DNA of 64,000 bases, from assembly GCA_000972765.1 (NCBI GenBank), contig CP011265.1, forward strand, positions 2,725,001-2,789,000, read 5' to 3'. Source of the stretch: Verrucomicrobia bacterium IMCC26134. GTDB lineage: Bacteria > Verrucomicrobiota > Verrucomicrobiia > Opitutales > Opitutaceae. How positions within the stretch are numbered: the stretch's first letter is position 1; each line of letters begins with the position of its first letter. Below the pieces are notes generated by a model. It saw only the letters and a program-made list of their open reading frames with translations, ran no database searches and was not told the origin of the DNA. A program made the translations under genes and the position numbers. Shown piece by piece: positions 36,757 to 44,966 of the stretch.

Positions 36757-37368
36757 TTAAAGACGGATGCGGGGCAACACCGCGGCGCGCAAGGTATCAA
36801 GGCAGGCCTCGGGCGAGGCGGCCTCGGTATCAAGCACGAGCGTATCCGGCGCATCGGCGGCCGGCTCTTCAAAGGCGGAATCCCTGCCGGTGAACTGCCC
36901 CACCCCGCCGGCGGACGCCTTGGCGTAGAGCCCCTTGGGGTCGCGCCGCGCGCAGGTTTCGAACGAGGCTTTGACGTAAACCTCCAGCAAATCGGCGCCC
37001 CCGATGATGTCGCGCGCCAGGGCGCGATGAGCCCGGAGCGGGGTGATAAAGGAACAGAGCGTCACCACGCCGGCGTGGGCGAAGAGCTTGGCGACCTCGG
37101 CGATCCGGCGGATATTTTCCGCCCGGTCGGCATCGCCGAAGCCAAGGCCGCGATTCAAACCGGTGCGGATGTTATCCCCGTCGAGCAGCTGGGTCGCGAA
37201 GCCTTCGGCGTGCAGACGGCGCTCCAAGGCGATGCCGAGCGTGCTCTTACCCGAGCCGGAGAGCCCATAAAGCCAGATCACCCGCCCGTGCTGGGCCAGC
37301 CGCGCCTCCTTGTCGGCCCGTGACAGGACGCGATCGAAGATCGGATGTAGATTCGTGGCGTCGCTCAT
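36757..37368 (-). CDS. cysC: Adenylylsulfate kinase (CysC)
   Basis: 203 aa. P-loop WLYGLSGSGKSTLGIALERR (about residues 29-48), LLDGDNIRTGLNRGLGF, and FITPLRAHR match APS kinases, which phosphorylate APS to PAPS. It is the first gene of the sulfate-activation operon. PAPS implies either assimilation via PAPS reductase or sulfation of polysaccharides; neither reductase nor sulfotransferase genes are in the window. The pAp by-product would be a substrate of NrnA (18126-19139). Confidence 0.96.
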   Translation of the reverse strand: MSDATNLHPIFDRVLSRADKEARLAQHGRVIWLYGLSGSGKSTLGIALERRLHAEGFATQLLDGDNIRTGLNRGLGFGDADRAENIRRIAEVAKLFAHAGVVTLCSFITPLRAHRALARDIIGGADLLEVYVKASFETCARRDPKGLYAKASAGGVGQFTGRDSAFEEPAADAPDTLVLDTEAASPEACLDTLRAAVLPRIRL

Positions 37369-37673
37369 TTGTTGAGTAAACTACCAAACAAACATAAGAT
37401 TAAAATGTCAGGCAAGGGCAAAAGGCTGGTTTGTTCGTCACTTTTAAGACCACCCAGCCGTCTCATTCAGGCTGTAACGCACAGGCGCAGAGGCGCTAGG
37501 CGCTTTCTTCAAATTGAACCAATGCTCCGTGAGAGGGAAATCATGCTCGGCCAAGGCGACCGAGGCGGAGGCTGGCCAGAGGCCCGTGCCGCCGAGGCCA
37601 ACGCCGGCCCAGCTTGATTTCCCCGTCACCCGCGGGGCGCAAGCAGAGCGTTGGGTGAATTTGAAGGCAGCGC
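37369..37673. other. Intergenic region, nothing identified
   Basis: 305 nt between cysC and the TPR-like gene. An AT-rich stretch just upstream of cysC (37369-37400) likely holds the cys promoter. A minus-strand frame at 37444-37629 reads like a decayed protein tail; I do not call it. Confidence 0.5.
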
Positions 37674-38465
37674 CTAGGGTTTGAAGCGCTGATCCGCCGG
37701 GAGGGAAAGCTCGTCCTCAAGCTCGTGGATGCGGCCGAGCACGGTCTGCGCGGAGGCCTGCAAATCCTCCTTCGGAAGCTTGGGGTATAGCTGCTTGAGA
37801 TAGTCGTAGGCCTCGGCATTGCGATTCATCTTACGGAGCAACTCGGCGTAGATGCGGGCGGCGTAATACGGGGCGTCGGGATGCTCGGCGGCGCGGCGGT
37901 AATAGGTCGCGGCGGTCTCGGTGTCCTTGAGGCGATTCAGGTAAATATTGGCGATCTCGAGGCGGATCATCGGGCTGTCGGGATGAAAACCGAATGCCTC
38001 GTTCAAATAACGAATCGCAACGGCCGATTGCTCCTCGTCGAAATGCCGTTTCACGCTGTCGGGGACCTTGTCGTAGCCGCCTGCCTTGTCGATGCGCCAG
38101 TTGGGCATGTCGTAGGCGATCATGCGGCTGCCGTTGAGCCAGAAATAGGGGGAGCGCGGATCGATGGCCGTGACCAGCTTGATCGAGGTCTGCGTGGCGG
38201 GCAGATCGTATTTCTCCCAGACGTAGTTGGTGCGAATCCAAAACAGGTCGGCCAGGATGGCGCGAAAGCCACCCAGCAAGCCCACCGTCACGCCCTGGCC
38301 CAGCGCGTCCTTGACCGACTCCAGCCGCAGCGAGGGCTGCCGGGAGCGCACCACCTCCCAGGCCGGGGCTTCGACGACGCGCAGGCCCAGCCCGGCAAGA
38401 ACCAAACTGGTGACAACGACCACGCCGGTGCGGAGTGAGCGCGAGGAGAAAAACGCAAGCGTCAT
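37674..38465 (-). CDS. Membrane-anchored TPR-like protein of ABC-transporter operon
   Basis: 263 aa. An N-terminal TM segment (TGVVVVTSLVLAGLGLRVV) is followed by a soluble region with TPR-like helical pairs (AIRYLNEAFGFHPDSPMIRL, AATYYRRAAEHPDAPYYAAR). The sequence GFRAILADLFWIRTNYVWEK recalls a conserved segment found in bacterial proteins beside ABC-2 exporters. It lies 3 nt after the permease gene, so it is clearly part of that operon. Function unknown; perhaps scaffolding or quality control of the exported product. Confidence 0.7.
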   Translation of the reverse strand: MTLAFFSSRSLRTGVVVVTSLVLAGLGLRVVEAPAWEVVRSRQPSLRLESVKDALGQGVTVGLLGGFRAILADLFWIRTNYVWEKYDLPATQTSIKLVTAIDPRSPYFWLNGSRMIAYDMPNWRIDKAGGYDKVPDSVKRHFDEEQSAVAIRYLNEAFGFHPDSPMIRLEIANIYLNRLKDTETAATYYRRAAEHPDAPYYAARIYAELLRKMNRNAEAYDYLKQLYPKLPKEDLQASAQTVLGRIHELEDELSLPADQRFKP

Positions 38466-38468
38466 GGC

Positions 38469-39311
38469 TTAGATCTCGCGATTGCGGAAGCTATAGACGG
38501 CCAGCCCGCCGATCACCGCGATGTAGACGACGGCGTAAACGGCCACCCGGCCGGCCAGCAGGGGATCGAGCGCCGCCCCCTGCCCGATCTCGTCGCCGAG
38601 GTTGAACAGCTGGAAGTTCGGGAAAATGAGCCCGAGGACCTGCACCAGCACGCGCAGCATCAGGTTGTCGACATTGCTCCAGGAATCGCGCGCCAGGTAT
38701 TGCAGGTGGCAGATCACCAAGGCGAAGAAGCCCGTCACCACCGTGTAGAGGTTACTGTTGGAGAACGTGGCGATCAGCAGGACGATGGACGAGAGCACGC
38801 CAAACTTCAGCCACTGCAGCACGCCCACGATGAACAGATCCCCGTAGCGCACGATACGGCCCGAGGCAAAAGCCTCCGGATCGATCGTCATCAGCTGACC
38901 CTCGCGATGCCAGAGCAGCGCCATCATCAGGCCGATGGTGAGCGCGCAAAAGACGCCGATCACGGCAAACACGCCGACGAACTTGCCGAAGACAAACTCC
39001 GCCCGCCAGATGGGCTTGGCCAGGAGCGTCAACGCGGTGCGGTTCTCGATCTCGCTGAAAAACAGCTGCGCGGTCGTGGTGATGGTGAGAGCGGAGCCGA
39101 AAAACACCAGCGCGCCAAAGCCGAAGTCGGCGATGAACTTCAACTCGGACGATCCGAAGTTGAAATCGCGAAAAAACTGCGCGCTCGCCACCAGTCCGAC
39201 CGCCAGCAGGAGCAGGAAGTTAAACAGTCGCTGACGGACGGCCTCCAGGAAGGTGTTGCTGGCGATCAAGGCCAGACGACTAAAGGAAAAAGGAACGGAA
39301 ACTGCACTCAT
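38469..39311 (-). CDS. ABC-2-type transporter permease
   Basis: 280 aa with about six TM segments, e.g. FGALVFFGSALTITTTAQLF, VFAVIGVFCALTIGLMMALL, FGVLSSIVLLIATF and VAVYAVVYIAVIGGLAVYSF. The motif NRTALTLLAKPIWRAEFVFG is typical of ABC-2 permeases. It pairs with the ATPase gene 14 nt upstream. Substrate unknown. Confidence 0.88.
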   Translation of the reverse strand: MSAVSVPFSFSRLALIASNTFLEAVRQRLFNFLLLLAVGLVASAQFFRDFNFGSSELKFIADFGFGALVFFGSALTITTTAQLFFSEIENRTALTLLAKPIWRAEFVFGKFVGVFAVIGVFCALTIGLMMALLWHREGQLMTIDPEAFASGRIVRYGDLFIVGVLQWLKFGVLSSIVLLIATFSNSNLYTVVTGFFALVICHLQYLARDSWSNVDNLMLRVLVQVLGLIFPNFQLFNLGDEIGQGAALDPLLAGRVAVYAVVYIAVIGGLAVYSFRNREI

Positions 39312-39325
39312 GGGTGGGGGGGAAA

Positions 39326-40279
39326 TCAGGCTTTCGGTTTTGGGGAGGCCGCCACCGGCGCGGAGGTGTTCGGCGCGGAGGACTTGGGCACGACGTTGCT
39401 GCCGACCCCGCCAGAGGCGCCGGCGTGGCCGCCGCGGGATACTTTGCTCAGGAATAGCTGGTCCAGACGGGCGCGGGGCTGCTCGATCGCATTCAAGGCA
39501 TGGCCGCGCGAGACGAGCCAGCCGCGCAAGGCCTCGATATCAGCGGGAGGCAGGGAATCCACGATCAGAGCCTGCCGGTCGCGCTGCCCGACCAGCTCCT
39601 GCAGCGACCCCTCGACGATCAGCTTGCCGTGGTCGAGGATCGCCACGCGATCACACACATCCTCGATCTGCGCCAGCAAATGCGAGGTGATGAGCACGGT
39701 CTTGCCCTGCTGCTTGAGCTTGAGGATGAGCTCGCACATCTCGGCGGTGCCCACCGGATCGACGCCCGCGGTCGGCTCGTCGAGCACGATCAGCTTGGGA
39801 TCATGCACCAGCGCCTGGGCCAGCCCGATGCGCTGCAACATCCCCTTCGAGTAGGTCCCCACCCGGCGATCAGCCGCCTTGGACAAGCCCACCCAATCCA
39901 CGACATCCTTCACCCGCGCCTGAAGCTGCTTGCGCGGCACCCCGCAAACCCGGGCATAAAAGCGCACCAGCTCGTAACCGCTGAGGTAACGATAAAAATA
40001 CGGAGCCTCGGGCAGGTAGCCCACGTTGCGGCGGGACTCGACCTCATGGCTCGGCACCCCGAAGACCCGCACATCGCCGGCCGTCGCCCCGAGCAAGCCG
40101 AGGATGACCTTGATCGTGGTGCTTTTACCCGATCCGTTGGGCCCGAGCAGACCGAAGACGTGGCCCTCCTCGACCGTGAGGGAGAGATCATCGACCGCGC
40201 GCAGTTTCACACCGCGCAGCGTGACGGCGAAATCCTTGGTGAGACCTTTGATTGAAATGGCTGGGACTGGGGTGTTCAT
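39326..40279 (-). CDS. ABC transporter ATP-binding protein
   Basis: 317 aa. Walker A GLLGPNGSGKSTTIKVILG, signature YSKGMLQRIGLAQALVHDP, Walker B LIVLDEPTAGVDP and switch His (LITSHLLAQIED) are all present, as in the NatA/CcmA-like class. A long Ala/Ser/Pro-rich tail (~270-317) is unusual. It overlaps acyP by 4 nt and precedes the permease by 14 nt, giving an acyP-ATPase-permease-TPR operon. Confidence 0.93.
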   Translation of the reverse strand: MNTPVPAISIKGLTKDFAVTLRGVKLRAVDDLSLTVEEGHVFGLLGPNGSGKSTTIKVILGLLGATAGDVRVFGVPSHEVESRRNVGYLPEAPYFYRYLSGYELVRFYARVCGVPRKQLQARVKDVVDWVGLSKAADRRVGTYSKGMLQRIGLAQALVHDPKLIVLDEPTAGVDPVGTAEMCELILKLKQQGKTVLITSHLLAQIEDVCDRVAILDHGKLIVEGSLQELVGQRDRQALIVDSLPPADIEALRGWLVSRGHALNAIEQPRARLDQLFLSKVSRGGHAGASGGVGSNVVPKSSAPNTSAPVAASPKPKA

Positions 40280-40554
40280 CGAATTTCAAAACCAGAAAAT
40301 TGTGGGAGCCGCGAAAGCTGGACGTGTTCCATGTTTTTTACAAACCCATGCATGCGTTCGCGCACCGCCTCGATGAACGCCGTCACCACCGAGGGCTCGC
40401 CCTCCGCCTCCAGCTGCACCCGGCCATCGGGCAGATTGCACACAAAACCAGCCACTTCGAACTCCTTGGCCGTCTGCAACACCGCATACCGGAAACCCAC
40501 GCCTTGGACGTGGCCGGAGAAATAGACTATCGCGTGGCTGACGGGGCGGTTCAT
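40276..40554 (-). CDS. acyP: Acylphosphatase
   Basis: 92 aa. The signature AIVYFSGHVQGVGFRYAVLQ (catalytic Arg in GVGFR) and GFVCNLPDGRVQLEAEG (catalytic Asn) are intact. It hydrolyses acyl phosphates. First gene of the ABC exporter operon, overlapping the ATPase by 4 nt. Confidence 0.95.
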   Translation of the reverse strand: MNRPVSHAIVYFSGHVQGVGFRYAVLQTAKEFEVAGFVCNLPDGRVQLEAEGEPSVVTAFIEAVRERMHGFVKNMEHVQLSRLPQFSGFEIR

Positions 40555-40677
40555 GCAAAAGAAGATAAAGGTGAATCAATTGTGAACCCGCGGCCAATTT
40601 CAATCTGTATTGTCACCCGCTCAAAGCAATAAATCGGCTTTTTCCCGTTGCATTTCAGCCCTCTGAAACCAACGTGA

Positions 40678-41409
40678 ATGCAGGATAACCTATCCTCCTC
40701 AAGAATGAGTAACACCAATTCGGAAAATCCTTCAGACAACGACTGGGATGATCGCGGAGAACTCGTTTGGAACGAATTTGATTGGGAGCGCTACCTGCGC
40801 CATCAGGACGAGATCGTCCTTCGCTACCTCGCGCACTACGAAAAACTCAGCGCCCACCCCGAGCGCCTGGACGAGGCCGCCCGCCTCATGGGCTGGGGTA
40901 TGGAAGAGTGGACCAGCGACGGCGTCCTCGACGGCGATGACGATGACCTGGATGGCCCCAACGACGTCGATACCAGGGCCGAAGCCGAGCCATACACGCT
41001 GCACAAAAACCCCATTCACGTCGCCTCGCGCGCCATCTTCCTGAGTCTGAAGCGCAGCTGGGAGCAAGTGACCGCCGATGCCTGCAACGTGCCCTCGCAC
41101 CTCGTGCTCGCCTACTACGCCGCGCTGCTGCGCTGCGAGGATCAGGCGATGCAGGCGATCTCGGCCCTCGATTTTGGCGATTACGCCATGGCGATCAGCC
41201 TCTTTAAACGCGCCCTGCGTGACCTCAACAGCACGCTCGCCACGCTCGACTCCGAGCTTTGCGAATACAGCCCGGCGCTTAAAACCTACCGGGAAAACGC
41301 CATGCCCCGCCTGTTCGACCTGCGCGAGGTCTGGCTGCGCGTCATGAGCGAGTGCCGCGAAGAGCTTTCCCGCCCCTCCTCAGAAGAGCCCGACGGCGAC
41401 GACGAATAA
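40678..41409 (+). CDS. Hypothetical acidic helical protein (243 aa)
   Basis: Starts at the ATG at 40678 or, equally likely, the ATG at 40705. The protein is acidic, with Asp-rich stretches (DGVLDGDDDDLDGPNDVD and SSEEPDGDDE tail) and a helical centre (residues ~100-220) without membrane segments. I do not recognise the family. It ends in a strong intrinsic terminator and lies between acyP (divergent) and tRNA-Val. Confidence 0.75.
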   Translation: MQDNLSSSRMSNTNSENPSDNDWDDRGELVWNEFDWERYLRHQDEIVLRYLAHYEKLSAHPERLDEAARLMGWGMEEWTSDGVLDGDDDDLDGPNDVDTRAEAEPYTLHKNPIHVASRAIFLSLKRSWEQVTADACNVPSHLVLAYYAALLRCEDQAMQAISALDFGDYAMAISLFKRALRDLNSTLATLDSELCEYSPALKTYRENAMPRLFDLREVWLRVMSECREELSRPSSEEPDGDDE

Positions 41410-41450
41410 GCACCGCGCCCGCCTGGCATCGACCGGGATGTTTTTTTTAC

Positions 41451-41478
41451 GCCGCACCTCTCAAAGGTGCGGCTTTTT
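41451..41478 (+). terminator. Rho-independent terminator
   Basis: GCCGCACCT and AGGTGCGGC form a 9-bp perfect stem followed by TTTTT, 41 nt after the stop of the acidic hypothetical gene. Confidence 0.88.
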
Positions 41479-41558
41479 AGTATCCGCAAACCCTGAGTTG
41501 AATGGTTCCCAGAAACCGCAAGCCACCTAAATTCCCCGTAACCTCTTGATAATCAAGA

Positions 41559-41635
41559 TGGTGGACCCTACTGGACTCGAACCAGTGACCTCTTCCATGT
41601 CAAGGAAACGCTCTAACCAACTGAGCTAAGGGTCC
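41559..41635 (-). tRNA. tRNA-Val (anticodon GAC)
   Basis: Minus strand GGACCCTTAGCTCAGTTGG at the 5' end (41635), anticodon stem-loop TTTCC-TTGACAT-GGAAG with anticodon GAC, T-loop GGTTCGAGTCC and 3' end AGGGTCCA with encoded CCA at 41559-41561. Confidence 0.95.
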
Positions 41636-41825
41636 AAAAATTTGGAGAGGCGGAGTAAGCACAGGCGGACGCGACATCGGCAAGAAAAATTCTCGCAAAT
41701 CTCACAATGGCTTTTCCCCAGCCCCAAACCGCGATTCCCCCACCCCGCCCCGCTCACGTTCGCTAGCGAATGCTCCAGAACCCGCTTGCGCCGCATCGCC
41801 CGCCCCGCTCACTGGGAATACAGCC

Positions 41826-43487
41826 ATGCTCCAGACCCTTCGCATCCGAAACCTCGCCCTCCTCGAAGAAGTCGCCCTCGAATTCGAGCCCGGCTTCACC
41901 GTCGTCACCGGCGAGACCGGCGCGGGCAAAAGCATCCTCCTCGGCGCCCTCAGCCTGCTCGCCGGCGAGCGCGCCGACAAGACCCTCATCCGCCAGGGCG
42001 CCTCCTGCTGCGAGGTCGAGGCCGCCCTCCACTTTGCCAAGTCCGGCCGGATCGACGCCCTGCTCGCCGAGCTCGAGCTCCCCCCCTGCGAAGACGGCGT
42101 CCTCCTGCTCAAACGCTCCCTCCCGCGCGAAAAAGCCCCGCGCATCACCGTCAACGGCAGCCTCGCCACCCTCTCCGCCCTGCAACGCCTCGGCGAGCTC
42201 TGGATCGATTTCCACGGCCCCAGCGAACCCCGCCGCCTGCTCAAGGAATCCTGCCAGCTGGAGCTCCTCGATCTCTTCAGCCGCGCCGGGCCCGTCCTCG
42301 AGGATTATCAGCTCGCCTACCGCGCCTGGCGCGAGGCCCTCGCCGAGCGCGAGCGCCTGGCCCAGGAAACCCACCTCGCGCCGGACCAGCTCGCCTTCAT
42401 CGAGGCCCAGCTCGCCAAGCTCGACGCCCTCGAACTCACCGACGAGGCGGTCGAGGCCCTCGAGCGCGACCACCAGCGCCTCAGCCGCGCCCAGGAACTC
42501 TCCGAGCTCTGCGGTTCGCTGGAAACCGGCCTCGCCGGCGATGACGGCCTCACCACCCGCCTCGGCGGCGTCCTCCGCGAGGCCCGCCAGCTCGAGCTCC
42601 TCGACCCCGCCAGCCGCTCCCTCGCCGAGCGCCTGCAAACCGCCAGCATCGAGCTCGACGACATCGCCCAGGAAGTTCGCGCCCTCGGCGGCCAGCTCAA
42701 TTTCGACCCCGAGCAAGCCGAGGACCTCGCCAACCGCATGAGCACCTGGCTCGAGGTCAAGCGCCGCCACGGCGGAGATGTCGCCGCCGTGGCCGCCGCC
42801 CGCGAGACCCTGCGCCGCCGCCTCGAGGTGCAAGGCGACCTCGAGGGCGCGCTCGCCCGCCTCGACGGGACCATCGCCGCCGCCCGCTCCGCCGCCACCA
42901 CCGCCGCCCGCCCTCTGCGCACCCTGCGCGAGAAGGGCGCGCGCGACCTCGCCAAGATCGGCGCCAAAAGCATCGCCCAGCTCGGCTTCAAAAAAGCCGA
43001 GTTCCACGTGCGCGTAGTTCCGCTGCCCGAGCCCGGCCCGCACGGCGATTGCGGCGTCGAGTTCCAGTTCTCGCCCAATGTCGGCGAGCCTCCCCTGCCC
43101 CTCGGCCGCATCGCCTCCAGCGGCGAGCTCGCCCGCGTCATGCTCGCCTTAAAAACCGTGCTGGCCGACCTCGACGACGTGCCCGTGCTCGTTTTCGACG
43201 AGGTCGATGCCAACGTCGGCGGCGAGATCGGCCGCATCGTGGGCGAGCAAATGGCAGGCATCGCCCGCACCCACCAGGTCCTCTGCGTGACGCACCTGCC
43301 GCAGGTCGCGGGCCTGGGCGACAGCCACCTCCTGGTGGAGAAAGACCAGTCCGGCGAACGCGCCGTGGTCACGATCCAGCCCATCCACGCGCAGCGTAAA
43401 ACCCGGGTGAGCGAGCTCGCCCGCATGCTGGGCGACCGCACCGCCAAGAGCGCCCTGCAACACGCCGAAGAACTCCTCAAAGCCTGA
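41826..43487 (+). CDS. recN: DNA repair protein RecN
   Basis: 553 aa. SMC-like ATPase: N-terminal LRIRNLALLEEVALEFEPGF and Walker A VVTGETGAGKSILLGALSLL, a central coiled coil (~165-360), and C-terminal FSPNVGEPPLPLGRIASSGE, Walker B VLVFDEVDANVGGEIG and QVLCVTHLPQVA. It acts in double-strand-break repair. Start chosen at the ATG at 41826 that begins MLQTLRIRN, the family start. Confidence 0.96.
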   Translation: MLQTLRIRNLALLEEVALEFEPGFTVVTGETGAGKSILLGALSLLAGERADKTLIRQGASCCEVEAALHFAKSGRIDALLAELELPPCEDGVLLLKRSLPREKAPRITVNGSLATLSALQRLGELWIDFHGPSEPRRLLKESCQLELLDLFSRAGPVLEDYQLAYRAWREALAERERLAQETHLAPDQLAFIEAQLAKLDALELTDEAVEALERDHQRLSRAQELSELCGSLETGLAGDDGLTTRLGGVLREARQLELLDPASRSLAERLQTASIELDDIAQEVRALGGQLNFDPEQAEDLANRMSTWLEVKRRHGGDVAAVAAARETLRRRLEVQGDLEGALARLDGTIAAARSAATTAARPLRTLREKGARDLAKIGAKSIAQLGFKKAEFHVRVVPLPEPGPHGDCGVEFQFSPNVGEPPLPLGRIASSGELARVMLALKTVLADLDDVPVLVFDEVDANVGGEIGRIVGEQMAGIARTHQVLCVTHLPQVAGLGDSHLLVEKDQSGERAVVTIQPIHAQRKTRVSELARMLGDRTAKSALQHAEELLKA

Positions 43488-43509
43488 TTTATAGCGTTTA
43501 TGGATTATG

Positions 43510-43576
43510 ATGCAGCAGTGGCCGTGTCGGCCGTTCTTCAGCGTCTGAACACGCCTGACACAGGCGTGTCTACACC
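43510..43576. repeat. REP-like dual-hairpin element, second copy
   Basis: Hairpins GGCCGTGTCGGCC and ACACGCCTGACACAGGCGTGT flank CGTTCTTCAGCG, the same layout as at 34269-34345, ending in CTACAC. Located right after recN. Confidence 0.65.
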
Positions 43577-43705
43577 CGGACGGTAAACCGGTTTCAGAAT
43601 CGAAATAGTAATATTCCGCGCCCTGCAGTTACACCCTGTAAGCTCGGGTATCCTTCGCCCAACCAAGCCAGCGGGTGCTCCCTTCAGCGGGTCCATTCGC
43701 CAAAG

Positions 43706-43730
43706 CCGCCATTTGCTATGCAAATGGCGG
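43706..43730. repeat. Inverted repeat overlapping tRNA-Ser 3' fragment
   Basis: CCGCCATTTG (43706-43715) and CAAATGGCGG (43721-43730) pair perfectly; the right arm includes the CCA of the tRNA fragment, as at 16188-16218. Confidence 0.7.
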
Positions 43731-43749
43731 AGAGGGAGGGATTCGAACC
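43725..43749 (-). other. Putative attachment-site scar: tRNA-Ser 3'-end fragment
   Basis: The minus strand reads GGTTCGAATCCC followed by TCCCTCTCCGCCA, i.e. the T-loop, acceptor strand and CCA of a tRNA-Ser, identical in form to the 3' end of tRNA-Ser(GCU) at 16213. No tRNA body follows: beyond 43749 the T-stem no longer pairs. This is the expected product of integration into a tRNA-Ser 3' end. Confidence 0.75.
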
Positions 43750-43941
43750 ACCTTCAGGCAAACAACAGAAAGCCTTCGTTTAGTGTGCTTTAGGTTGTAG
43801 GTTAATAGTTTAGAACAGGATTTAAGATGCAGGAAAATGCAGGGAAGTGAAGCTAAAAACAGCCTTCCTGACAAATCCGTGGCAAATAATTTGGCACGAA
43901 AAAGCCCCGCGCGCACGGTGCGGCGGGGCTGAGGGCGTCGA

Positions 43942-44511
43942 TCAATCCTCCTCGGGGAGCATGATCGTGAGGCAGGGGCGGCCGGTCTCGTCGGGGTGGG
44001 AAATGGCCTTCAACGTGTGGAGGCGCTTCCGGCCGGTGCCGGTGATGATGACGCGGAACAGGCGCCCACCCTGCCAGACGCGGACGGGGCAGGCTCGGGA
44101 CATGTGGAGAATGTCATGCCAGACGCCGCGCCAGTCGTTCGCGTGCTTCGGGCTCGCGACCGCCTGCTCGATCAGGGCGAAGACCGCCGCCGTCATGGCG
44201 ACGTGAACGCTGGGGAAGTGCTGGGCGGAGACCTCGGCGAGGTCTCCGGTGGAGGCGTCGGCAAGGACGCCGTCGGCGATGGCCTGGGCGCGGGTGTAAA
44301 CGCTGATGACGGTAAAGCCGTCGAACGGGTGGCCGGGCTGGTGGATCTGGTCGCCGGGCTGAGGTGTAGGATCACGGGAGATGTGCGCAAGGCTGCGCCC
44401 GGAATCCGGGCACCCGCATCCTTGCGCCCCTTCGCTCTGCTTCGGGGCCACGCCTGCGGCGTGACCATCTACGTGCTGCCGCACTTCGTCACTAACGGGT
44501 ATATCAGACAT
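43942..44511 (-). CDS. DUF6573-like protein with N-terminal in-frame repeat insertion
   Basis: 189 aa from the ATG at 44511. Residues ~65-185 (FTVISVYTRAQAIADGVL, VAMTAAVFALIEQAV, WHDILHMSRACP) resemble DUF6573, a small family frequent in phages and plasmids. Residues 7-39 are encoded by a 99-nt repeat that also occurs in the phage portal gene (62686-62784), so the original start may lie downstream of it. It is divergent from the defence operon. Function unknown; mobile-element cargo. Confidence 0.65.
   Translation of the reverse strand: MSDIPVSDEVRQHVDGHAAGVAPKQSEGAQGCGCPDSGRSLAHISRDPTPQPGDQIHQPGHPFDGFTVISVYTRAQAIADGVLADASTGDLAEVSAQHFPSVHVAMTAAVFALIEQAVASPKHANDWRGVWHDILHMSRACPVRVWQGGRLFRVIITGTGRKRLHTLKAISHPDETGRPCLTIMLPEED
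44395..44493 (-). repeat. 99-nt in-frame hairpin-rich repeat, copy A
   Basis: 80 of 99 positions match copy B at 62686-62784, with no gaps. It contains hairpins GCCCGGAATCCGGGC and GGCCACGCCTGCGGCGTGAC. It is read in the same frame in both host genes, giving 33 residues (DGHAAGVAPK here). Confidence 0.85.
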
Positions 44512-44966
44512 CGGTGTATCGGGACTGTGCGCCCCAACGAGGGCGCGGATGGGAGTAGCGGGCCGCGCTACGCGGAGCCCTCAGATGGCCAAACCGAAAA
44601 AACGGCCGCCCCCGAGGGATGCCTGACGCCCAGCACCGGCTGCGCAAGGTGGAGCGCAGCGGGACGGGACGCGGGACGACGCAGTCGCCAGCGCCCGCCA
44701 GCGAGCAATACCTAGAGGCGTGGACGGGCGGAGTGCGCAGCGCGGAGACCGCCAGCCGTCGCAGGTGCTACCCTAAAGGCACCCTCTGGGCACGGCCACG
44801 CACGAAGAATTCGAGCCTCCGGCGAGCGTCGATTTTGCGGTCAACTGTTGGTTGCAACTTACGCATCTTCTCTGTGATGCTTTTGCTCTTATGTTTTGGC
44901 CCGACGATTTACCGGGGCATTGCTAAGCACGTCCTTTCGCAATTTTTCTAATAAGAGATTTTACCC
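44512..44966. other. Intergenic region upstream of defence operon, no gene seen
   Basis: 455 nt. The first ~300 nt are GC-rich and Arg/Ser-heavy in all frames without family resemblance; the last ~110 nt become AT-rich (44850-44960) and probably hold the promoter of the defence operon. No terminator or repeat stood out. Confidence 0.5.

Larger units (their letters stand above)
43488..43941. other. Intergenic region: REP-like element, att scar, left edge of mobile element
   Basis: 454 nt after recN holding a REP-like dual hairpin (43510-43576), the tRNA-Ser 3'-end fragment (43725-43749) with its hairpin, and about 190 nt of AT-richer sequence at the start of the integrated element. No gene seen. 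Confidence 0.65.

Noticed and set aside
37444-37629. 61-aa minus-strand frame between cysC and the TPR-like gene
   Set aside because: Reads partly like a protein tail (HDFPLTEHWFNLKK) but has no start context or homologue I recognise; possible decayed repeat.
44619-44951. 110-aa plus-strand frame before the DUF499 gene
   Set aside because: Arg/Ser-rich, no recognisable motif, and the end overlaps the AT-rich putative promoter.
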